A DNA stretch of 6,160 nt, taken from the NCBI GenBank assembly GCA_030377945.1, contig JAUCGD010000197.1, positions 1 through 6,160 on the forward strand. Direction: 5' to 3'. Positions 1 to 5,621 of this stretch are shown piece after piece (the stretch's first letter is position 1; every line of letters begins with the position of its first letter). A program made the translations under genes and the position numbers. The notes below the pieces were generated by a model. It saw nothing but the letters and a program-made list of their open reading frames with translations. It was not told the DNA's origin and did not search any database. The stretch is from Desulfobacterales bacterium HSG17. Lineage in GTDB: Bacteria; Desulfobacterota; Desulfobacteria; Desulfobacterales; Desulfococcaceae.

Positions 1-250
1 CATGCAATCATCAAAATCGCTGCAACTCATCCATGCCCATCTAATCAAATGGCCTAAGCCTTCAATCAAACCGGTGTAGGTTACCGCAAAATGAATTTTG
101 ACCGGGGGGCATTGTTGTGGCAGGATTAAGGACTCAGCAAAACCATTTCACTATGCCTTGTAACCACAATACAGGAACATAATGACCGCCTTTAGAATGA
201 TGCCTGATACATCTTTTGCAGTTCATAGGTCAAGTCCTATGCAGAAGCTA

Positions 251-277
251 TTTACATAGCGTTGTTACACTTATAAT
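251..277 (+). promoter_or_regulatory. Candidate sigma70 promoter
   Basis: A perfect -10 box TATAAT lies at 272-277, with TTTACA (5 of 6 to consensus) at 251-256. The 15-nt spacer is shorter than the preferred 17, which lowers confidence. If active it would transcribe rightward into the dyad cluster at 502-559 and the gene at 623. Confidence 0.3.
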
Positions 278-501
278 GCTTCACGTCAGAATGCTGGTTT
301 TGGTAAGGAATGCCTATTCGACTCCCTCCTGCTATCTATCCACAGTGTATAGCTGTTATTACTGATATCCTACTTCGTTTATCCTTATCTGATTTGCCTG
401 GCAAAAAGTTAAATTGGATTTTTTTTACATTGATTACCGGCTGTTATTTAATTTGTTCATCAGTATATTCATTTGAAAATTTTAGGCAAAGGTCTTTCCA
501 A

Positions 502-559
502 AAAACCGGTTTTACCCGATAGCTTTTTCTCAAATATCTGCTATCGGTTACGATAACCG
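502..559 (+). promoter_or_regulatory. Cluster of overlapping inverted repeats (possible leader or operator)
   Basis: Three perfect dyads are packed into 58 bases. The 12-bp palindrome AAAACCGGTTTT is at 502-513. The 8-bp arms CCGATAGC (516-523) and GCTATCGG (540-547) enclose a 16-nt loop. CGGTTA (545-550) and TAACCG (554-559) enclose a 3-nt loop. The second and third share bases 545-547, so the two hairpins are mutually exclusive, as in attenuators and riboswitch-like leaders. The cluster ends 63 nt before the ATG at 623. There is no following T-run, so it is not an obvious intrinsic terminator. Function is inferred from geometry only. Confidence 0.4.
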
Positions 560-610
560 CGGGGGAAGACCAATTATTTTGGGTGATTCATATAAATGCA
601 TAATGAAAAA

Positions 611-616
611 AGGAGG
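611..616 (+). promoter_or_regulatory. Strong ribosome binding site AGGAGG
   Basis: AGGAGG sits 6 nt before the ATG at 623, near-ideal spacing. It fixes 623 as the intended start of the amber-interrupted gene and argues against 701, the next in-frame ATG, which has no comparable site. Confidence 0.8.
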
Positions 617-622
617 GGGATT

Positions 623-922
623 ATGCAAAAATTCTTAGTACTTTGGGAAATGGATCCAGCAAGAGTACCTGCCGATTAGAAAGAAGCGTCCGACGGTTAT
701 ATGCTATTAGTGGCGTTAGTTCAGCAGGATATGGAAAGCGGTGTAACCAAAGATTGGGGTGTCGTTGCTGGAGGCGGGAAAGGATACGCCATATGTGAAG
801 GAACAGCAGCGGACATGCACCGACTTGTAACTAAATACTCACCCTATGTTCATTTTGATGTACAACCAGTTTTTTCGTTAGATGAAGCAGCTAAAAATTT
901 AAAAACGATGGGGGCTGGATAA
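623..922 (+). pseudogene. Small soluble protein gene interrupted by one in-frame TAG codon
   Basis: From the ATG at 623 the frame reads MQKFLVLWEMDPARVPAD, then TAG at 677-679, then continues without further lesions for 80 codons to TAA at 920-922 (99 codons counting the TAG, about 11 kDa). The start is set by AGGAGG six bases upstream. The fused product resembles small uncharacterised alpha/beta proteins of sulfate-reducing bacteria that begin KFLVLWE.D..R.P.D and carry KDWG and GKGYAI-like motifs; that is from memory and was not checked. No signal peptide or membrane segment is visible. The TAG may be a recent nonsense mutation, a sequencing error, or a read-through/pyrrolysine codon. A restart at ATG 701 would give a 73-residue product lacking the first beta strand and has no good ribosome binding site. 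The intact downstream frame means that any damage is recent. Confidence 0.6.
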
Positions 923-1068
923 CTGTTAACATAACCTAAAATACAGAAAGCAGTTCCAATCTTGCTTCCTATGGATTTTACTTTGTGCCTATGATCGTAT
1001 TTGTCGGAGTTCCAAAAAGAAAGGCGGAATCACAATCGATTTCGCCACTATCCCGATTAAGGTTATAT

Positions 1069-1096
1069 TTGAATACCTGATAAGGTCAGGTATAAC
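1069..1096 (+). promoter_or_regulatory. Candidate promoter with embedded operator-like hairpin, upstream of the PilZ gene
   Basis: TTGAAT at 1069-1074 and TATAAC at 1091-1096, 16 nt apart, make a plausible sigma70 promoter. A perfect 8-bp inverted repeat, ATACCTGA (1073-1080) and TCAGGTAT (1086-1093) with a 5-nt centre, fills the spacer and touches both boxes. That is where a dimeric repressor would block RNA polymerase. The PilZ start codon is 84 nt downstream of the -10. No T-run follows, so a terminator for the preceding gene is less likely. Confidence 0.45.
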
Positions 1097-1179
1097 GTAA
1101 GTTACTGATTTAGGTTCCAGGTTTAATTACCGATCCAATCAACAGCAGATCGTTTTGCTGGTATTGAAAGGGATTTATA

Positions 1180-1518
1180 ATGGCGACTTCCAAAGACAGG
1201 CGCGCCGAGCCGCGAAATGATATTATCACACCGATTGAACTTTTTCCGTTTAATCAGTCAGGTCTGAGGCAGGATGCAACTGTCATGAATGCCTCTGAAT
1301 CTGGGCTTTATCTTAAAACCAGTACAAACTTTCCCATCAGCAAGTACGTTTCTATCCAGAAAAAGATATCGCCGGGTGAGGAATCGCAAGATAGTGAACT
1401 GCAAACTCTGGTTCGATCTGAATCTCTGGCCAAGGTTTGTTGGTGTGAAGCGCTTTCTGAAGATGAGCAATCAGACGATTTGGTTGTCGGAGTGGAATAT
1501 TTCAACCCTTCTTATTAA
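1180..1518 (+). CDS. PilZ-domain protein, probable c-di-GMP receptor
   Basis: This is a complete 112-residue protein consisting of essentially one PilZ domain. PilZ domains bind cyclic di-GMP in the cytoplasm and pass the signal to motility, adhesion or polysaccharide functions. Both ligand motifs are visible: RxxxR at residues 8-12 (RAEPR) and the [D/N]xSxxG motif as NASESG at 37-42, about 25 residues later as is usual. The C-terminal beta strands show the typical KVCW...VGVEYF pattern (85-108). There is no extra output domain, signal peptide or membrane segment, so it probably acts through a partner that cannot be named from this window. AAAGGGA at 1167-1173 lies 6 nt before the ATG, which supports the start. 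A promoter/hairpin lies upstream. The gene stands alone, with decayed transposase DNA starting about 100 nt downstream. Confidence 0.85.
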   Translation: MATSKDRRAEPRNDIITPIELFPFNQSGLRQDATVMNASESGLYLKTSTNFPISKYVSIQKKISPGEESQDSELQTLVRSESLAKVCWCEALSEDEQSDDLVVGVEYFNPSY

Positions 1519-1613
1519 ATCAGGTGAAGGAATTGGCTGGCTGGTCTTATAATACATTTGCCACTCCTCAATATCGCCAGCAAGTGGGTTATTCTTAATT
1601 AACTGCACCATGA

Positions 1614-2288
1614 ACTGATCCTCAAATGAAGGAAATTTTGGATCAAATTCCCTCTGCTTCTTTCTATCCAATCTTTCATGAGTTTACATCTCGACTCCAA
1701 AGAGCAAAAGTACTGGAACAGTTTAAGTTTCTGGATGAGGGATACTTAATTCCATTGGATGGCACACAGTACTTTTCATCCGAATGCATTTCCTGTCCAA
1801 GCTGTCTGGCAAAAGATTTGAAAAATGGAAAAACTCTTTTTTACCATCAAGTAGTGGCAGCCACAATTGCCCATCCAAATATGCGCCAAGTTCTATCCCT
1901 GGCACCCGAGCCAATTAAAAATGAGGATGGTTCAAAAAAACAGGACTGTGAGCGTAATGCCGGTAAAAGATTGGTTAAAAGAATCAGGGAAACCCATCCA
2001 AAACTTAAAATTATAATTCTTGGCGATGATCTCTACGCAAATGGCCCTTTTGCAATAGCGGCAAAGAATGAAAGAATGTCCTTCTTTTCAACCTGCTCGC
2101 ATTTTTTTATCCATCAAATCTCTGAACTGACCGACAGCTATTACCAAAAATGCCGTAGCGCTTTTAGCTCGCGAAAGAAGTTTTGGAACCAGTTACGTTG
2201 TACGATACGTATATTGGTCCTTCCAAGCTGGGAGGAACTGCTTTTGTTCATAACCTCACCGCCGATGGAACCTGCACTACCACCTTAG
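1614..2288 (+). pseudogene. Remnant of a DDE (IS4-like) transposase, N-terminally truncated and internally deleted
   Basis: The open part runs from ATG 1626 (220 codons), and family-like residues appear to start at about 1614, just after an in-frame TGA at 1611-1613. Visible landmarks, counted from 1626, are the first catalytic Asp in the strand YLIPLDGTQYF (D45), a CPSC pair (57-60), the conserved DCERNAGKR block (107-115) and the second Asp in ILGDDLYANGPF (D134/D135). Residue 152 then jumps directly to a C-terminal helical segment (HQISELTDSYYQKCR, 163-177). Intact relatives, as I remember them, carry some 180 residues there, including the catalytic Glu in an ENE.FNTLKNQGY motif and a HNFGHG motif. 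About 100 N-terminal residues are also missing, with only about 95 bases left before the PilZ stop. The product cannot be an active transposase. The element's ends are not identifiable. Confidence 0.8.
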
Positions 2289-2560
2289 CGCAAACAATAT
2301 CAACGGATTCCCATTTTTCTTCTGATTTGCCATCTATAGTTGAATAAGTTTTCCTTCCTGTCGGGAAGCGATATGAGAAAGAACTTGCTGACAGTTTCTT
2401 GACCTGTCAAAGTGAATACTCATGATTTTTTACTGCTGAAACAACACAATAAGTAGCCTGCGGCCACTTTAACGACCTGAAACCTCGTTCACCGTGAATT
2501 GCTGAAACATATTGGAACTGTATTGAATAAAACGGAAAGACATTAGTGTAAGGCATTACA
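2289..2560. other. Spacer between transposase remnant and sensor kinase
   Basis: No gene is supported on either strand. The left part may include the former right end of the insertion element, but I cannot find a terminal inverted repeat partner. A promoter-like dyad lies at 2399-2426. The heptamer CTGAAAC occurs three times (2436-2442, 2477-2483, 2502-2508) with unequal spacing, so it is probably not a regular operator array. Confidence 0.5.
2399..2426 (+). promoter_or_regulatory. Candidate promoter for the sensor kinase, with a dyad over the -35
   Basis: TTGACC at 2399-2404 and CATGAT at 2421-2426 are separated by 16 nt. The -35 lies within the perfect dyad TTGAC-CT-GTCAA (2399-2410), a shape that could bind a regulator. 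The -10 is weak (4 of 6). The kinase ATG is 134 nt downstream, so the leader would be long. Confidence 0.3.
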
Positions 2561-4879
2561 ATGACAATTAAATGGAAGCTGACAACTGGTTTTGGTGTTT
2601 TGATATTTCTATCAGTTTTTTTTGGCATTGTTGTTACTGCCAATATGACAGAAATACAGGAACAGTTCCGCTTTGTAATTGAACACGATGCACCTGTTAT
2701 TGCCAATGCCAATAAACTATTAAAACTTGTTGTGGATATGGAGACAGGCCAGAGAGGTTTTTGCCTGACACAAAATGAAGAATTTCTTCAGCCCTACAAT
2801 TACGCTAATATAGAATTTTATGAATTACTTAAAATCGAAAAAAAATTGGTCAGTGATAATCCTATCCAGGTTAAGGTTTTAAATAGAATTGGTGATCTTA
2901 TTGAACAATGGCATATAGAGGCTGCAGCACCAGAGATTGCCAAGGCCAGAGAAGCCGTCGCTGCTGAAGATAAAAATGAACAATATAATGCTATGATAGA
3001 AATGGCGGCCTTACTTGAAGCGGGTACTGGAAAGGCGATTGTCGATGAGATTAGAGCGAAATTTGCTGATTTTATCAAGACGGAGGAGCAACTTACCAAT
3101 CAACGATATGCAACCGCGTCTAAGAAAACTCTTAATACAAGAAATAAAGTATTAAGCCTTGTTGTATTCTCAGTATTCTTTGGCATTATCATAGCCTCTT
3201 TGACTGTCTATACGATAAGCAGTTCATTAAAAATATTGATAAAAGGTACTGAAATTATAGGTTCGGGAGACTTAAATCACCGAATTGAACTAAATAGTAA
3301 AAACGAAATAGGGCAACTATCAGTTACTTTTAACCAAATGGTAGATAAGTTGCAGCAAGTAAATCGTCAGGTTCACAATGAGATAGCAGAACGCAAGCAG
3401 GCCCAAGAAGCTCTGGCCTACGAAAAACAGAGGCTTTCTTATATTCTTGAAGGGACTAATGTTGGCACCTGGGAATGGAATGTCCAAACTGGGGAGACTA
3501 TATTCAATGAACGATGGGCAGAGGTTATTGGTTATATGCTGGAGGATTTAAAACCTGTATCTATCAATACATGGATGAAGTTTTGTCATCCTGATGATTT
3601 AGAGAAATCAGGAGAATTATTAAACAAGCATTTTGTCGGTGAGCTGGATTATTACGAATTTGAAGCTCGAATGAAACATAGAAATGGAGATTGGGTTTGG
3701 GTTCTGGATAGAGGCAAGATCGCAACTTGGACAAATGATGGAAAACCACTGCTGGTTTGTGGAACACATCAAAATATCACTGAGCGAAAGCGGATTGAAA
3801 ATGAATTACAAATCTTAAATGAAGAGTTGGAACAACGAATTCTATTGCGCACAGAAGAATTGGAAAAAGCGAAAAAGGCTGCTGAAGTAGCGAATCAAGC
3901 TAAAAGTGATTTATTAGTGAATATGAGTCATGAACTGAGAACTCCGTTAAATGCTGTTTTAGCTCTGACGGGGATAATGACTGGGGATGAACCGAAAAAC
4001 AAACTTTTAGATTTCAAGAGTACTATTGAATCATCAAGCTATTCCTTACTCAATGCCATCGAACAGATACTTGAATACACAAAAAACCATGATGGCGTAA
4101 TAAAAATTAGGGAACAACCGTTTAAACTTAGCGAGGTCTTATCATCCATCAATACTGAGTTCCTGCATAAAGGAATCAAAATTAAGCTAATACCTCAGAT
4201 CAAAACTGATGGGGACGAAATTCCCAATTTTGTAATTGGTGATAAAAATCACCTTTTGTCCATTCTGAACCCCCTATTGGAAAATGCAGCCAAATTCACT
4301 CCAGATAAGCCAGAAGCGATTATGACTCTAAAAATGATAGAGAAATCAGAAAAGAATACATCAATACAATTCTCACTTTCAGATAAGGGCATCGGGATTG
4401 TTGATAGCAAGCTGGAAATAATTTTTGAACCTTTCACTCAGGCCGACGTTTCCAGTACTCGCTCCTATGATGGAACGGGCATGGGTCTTTCTCTATGTAA
4501 ACAATTGGTGGAACTCAATGGTGGTAAAATCTGGGTTACAAGTCAGCCTGAAAAAGGAAGCACCTTTTTTTTCACCATGCAATTCGGTCTGCAAGCACAA
4601 GCTGGTATATTTGATACGAATGACATAACATTATTAAACGAAGCTGCAGAGCCCTGTGGTGACGATATAAGTGAACTTGACCGGGAAATAGTTTCACCGC
4701 AATTGAAAAACTTGCGTGAAGCCTTGCTAACATATCAACCCGAAAAAGTTCAAGTTTGCCTGGAGAATTTGAATAAACACAAACCACCCCAATTTGAAAA
4801 GGTAAGGCTGTTCATTGAAAAGTACGAATATGAAGAGGCATTAGAAATTCTTAATCATATTATTGACCGCATAGACTAA
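2561..4879 (+). CDS. Membrane sensor histidine kinase (CHASE3-HAMP-PAS-HisKA-HATPase)
   Basis: This is a complete 772-residue inner-membrane kinase that would autophosphorylate on His and pass phosphate to a response regulator. The order is: membrane segment 1 (about 11-27); an extracytoplasmic CHASE3 sensor (about 30-185) with the hallmark METGQRGF at 60-67; membrane segment 2 (about 197-219); HAMP (about 217-270); PAS/PAC (about 292-411) with GTWEWN, HPDD and ITERKR marks; a coiled coil (411-448); HisKA with the phospho-acceptor H457 in SHELRTP; and HATPase with N box N575 (LLENAAKF), G1 DKGIGI (608-613), F box FEPF (622-625) and G2 GTGMGL (638-643). All catalytic motifs are intact. Residues 677-772 form a helical tail, not a receiver domain. 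The start has only weak TAAGG upstream (2549-2553) but begins right before the first membrane helix. No response regulator adjoins it, so its partner and ligand are unknown. Confidence 0.93.
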   Translation: MTIKWKLTTGFGVLIFLSVFFGIVVTANMTEIQEQFRFVIEHDAPVIANANKLLKLVVDMETGQRGFCLTQNEEFLQPYNYANIEFYELLKIEKKLVSDNPIQVKVLNRIGDLIEQWHIEAAAPEIAKAREAVAAEDKNEQYNAMIEMAALLEAGTGKAIVDEIRAKFADFIKTEEQLTNQRYATASKKTLNTRNKVLSLVVFSVFFGIIIASLTVYTISSSLKILIKGTEIIGSGDLNHRIELNSKNEIGQLSVTFNQMVDKLQQVNRQVHNEIAERKQAQEALAYEKQRLSYILEGTNVGTWEWNVQTGETIFNERWAEVIGYMLEDLKPVSINTWMKFCHPDDLEKSGELLNKHFVGELDYYEFEARMKHRNGDWVWVLDRGKIATWTNDGKPLLVCGTHQNITERKRIENELQILNEELEQRILLRTEELEKAKKAAEVANQAKSDLLVNMSHELRTPLNAVLALTGIMTGDEPKNKLLDFKSTIESSSYSLLNAIEQILEYTKNHDGVIKIREQPFKLSEVLSSINTEFLHKGIKIKLIPQIKTDGDEIPNFVIGDKNHLLSILNPLLENAAKFTPDKPEAIMTLKMIEKSEKNTSIQFSLSDKGIGIVDSKLEIIFEPFTQADVSSTRSYDGTGMGLSLCKQLVELNGGKIWVTSQPEKGSTFFFTMQFGLQAQAGIFDTNDITLLNEAAEPCGDDISELDREIVSPQLKNLREALLTYQPEKVQVCLENLNKHKPPQFEKVRLFIEKYEYEEALEILNHIIDRID

Positions 4880-4936
4880 TGCCGGGAACAATAATGAGCA
4901 GGTGTTGCGGCTTTAATTACTTACGGAGCGTTTTGG

Positions 4937-5179
4937 ATGTGGACAGGATATCGCTTTACAAGTATGAGGTGCTTCCATTGTGGAGGTAAGGCTTTTGATC
5001 ATAATTTTGTCTTACTGAAACATGCAAAATGTAAGAGCTGTGGAACTCCATTCAAACCCTCTATTGAGGAAATCTGTATGTTAAATTCTCATAACAATGC
5101 TAATCAGCCGACGCATAAAGCCGCACGGCTGATTAGCGACGTTATGAGGCGTCAAGCATTTAGGCACAAGCAAAAATGA
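4937..5179 (+). CDS. Small zinc-ribbon protein, hypothetical
   Basis: This 80-residue frame carries two Cys pairs, CFHC (12-15) and CKSC (32-35), separated by 16 residues, each followed by Gly. That is the layout of a small structural zinc ribbon; the function is unknown. GGAG at 4925-4928 is 8 nt before the ATG; a second ATG at 4964, just before CFHC, is possible. The gene follows the kinase by 57 nt. Its stop overlaps the MaoC start (ATGA at 5176-5179), so translational coupling is possible. The C-terminal third (about residue 51 on) is encoded by the attC-like hairpin at 5088-5148, so the folded protein is probably only the first 50 residues and the rest is tail. As the gene upstream of an attC in the same orientation, it is the candidate cargo of that cassette. 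Confidence 0.6.
   Translation: MWTGYRFTSMRCFHCGGKAFDHNFVLLKHAKCKSCGTPFKPSIEEICMLNSHNNANQPTHKAARLISDVMRRQAFRHKQK
5088..5148 (+). other. attC: Probable integron attC recombination site
   Basis: The 61 bases fold as a long two-part stem. CTCATAAC (5088-5095) pairs perfectly with GTTATGAG (5141-5148). A symmetric 3-nt bubble follows (AAT against GAC). Then GCTAATCAGCCG (5099-5110) pairs perfectly with CGGCTGATTAGC (5126-5137) around a 15-nt loop. This is the R''-spacer-L''-loop-L'-spacer-R' plan of attC sites, with AAC closing R'' and GTT opening R', and with AACAAT and CAGCCGACGC resembling well-known attC sequences. Recombination would fall after the G at 5141. The degenerate RYYYAAC and GTTRRRY consensus is met at only 5 of 7 positions each. 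The inner stem has no unpaired extrahelical base in this simple fold, which is unusual. Orientation matches + strand cassette genes on both sides. A stable non-integron hairpin is the main alternative. Confidence 0.65.
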
Positions 5180-5613
5180 AATATTTTGAAGATCTATCTG
5201 ATGGAGAACACCTCCAATGTCAATCGGTTCCCATGACGAGAGAATCTATCATTGAGTTTGCTAAAAATTTTGATCCACAGCCTTTTCATGTTGATGAAAA
5301 AGCAGCAAACGAATCCATTTTCAACGGACTTGTTGCTTCCTCTCTTCACACTCTTTCTGCCTGTACTCGAGTTGTGGTAGAAGCACAAGGAGATCTTGCT
5401 ATTTTGAGCGGCGTTGGTATGCATGAGGTAAACATGTTTAATCCTGTTCGCCCTGGAGATACTCTTTTCGTAGAGGCTTGGTGGACTGAACTGAAAAGAT
5501 CAAATAGCAAACCCGATCGTGGATTTGCATCAATTAGGTGTAAGGTTACTAACCAACGGAATGCCCCCGTAATTGGATACGGCTACCGCTATCTGTTAGT
5601 TTGTAAAGATTAA
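5176..5613 (+). CDS. MaoC-like hot-dog fold hydratase/dehydratase
   Basis: This complete 145-residue single hot-dog protein has the usual length for stand-alone MaoC/R-specific enoyl-CoA hydratases, which add water to trans-2-enoyl-CoA thioesters in the cytoplasm. The hydratase-2 motif is visible as DPQPFHVD, giving the expected catalytic pair D33 and H38 five residues apart, followed by FNGLVASSLHT (49-59), the glycine and small-residue stretch that binds the CoA thioester. The C-terminal NQRNAPVIGYGYRYL strands (126-140) are also typical. The substrate cannot be named, and no beta-oxidation or PHA genes are nearby. The ATG overlaps the previous stop by 4 nt and has no clear Shine-Dalgarno, so it relies on coupling or weak initiation. 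It begins 35 nt after the attC recombination point, a spacing typical of a cassette gene. Confidence 0.85.
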   Translation: MKYFEDLSDGEHLQCQSVPMTRESIIEFAKNFDPQPFHVDEKAANESIFNGLVASSLHTLSACTRVVVEAQGDLAILSGVGMHEVNMFNPVRPGDTLFVEAWWTELKRSNSKPDRGFASIRCKVTNQRNAPVIGYGYRYLLVCKD

Positions 5614-5621
5614 TAAACTCT

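Larger units (their letters stand above)
1..622. other. Long region without a convincing gene
   Basis: I find no reading frame here with protein-like composition, a usable ribosome binding site and a recognisable domain. Short open stretches exist on both strands; the reverse strand stays open from about 147 to the window edge but has no start with a Shine-Dalgarno sequence. What can be seen is a candidate promoter at 251-277, a hairpin CATAGG/CCTATG at 224-241, and a cluster of dyads at 502-559 ahead of the gene at 623. The region may be decayed mobile or cassette DNA, or a long leader; the sequence does not decide between these. Confidence 0.6.

Noticed and set aside
1..147. Reverse-strand open stretch reaching the window edge
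   Set aside because: It has no start codon with a ribosome binding site, is preceded by adjacent stops, and shows no recognisable motif. It is too short to support as a partial gene.
224..241. Hairpin CATAGG-6 nt-CCTATG
   Set aside because: A 6-bp stem without a T-run or a nearby gene end is within what chance gives in a region of this size.
310..522. 70-codon + strand open frame with one hydrophobic stretch
   Set aside because: The only purine-rich sequence (AAGGA) abuts the ATG, leaving no spacing for a ribosome. The composition is not protein-like and no family is recognisable, and its end runs into the dyad cluster. Treated as non-coding.
1611..1613. In-frame TGA just ahead of the transposase frame considered as a selenocysteine codon
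   Set aside because: The upstream frame has another stop at 1596-1598 and the gene is already truncated and deleted. Decay explains it fully.
2436..2508. Three copies of CTGAAAC upstream of the kinase
   Set aside because: Spacing is 41 and 25 nt, and the flanks of the three copies do not match well. It is not convincing as a repeat array or CRISPR.
2407..2712. 101-codon reverse-strand open frame
   Set aside because: It overlaps the start and the CHASE3 region of the well-supported kinase, has no domain and no good ribosome binding site. It is a shadow frame.
2818..3099. 93-codon reverse-strand open frame inside the kinase gene
   Set aside because: It lies wholly within the CHASE3 coding region and is Ser/Ala-rich, as expected for an antisense shadow.
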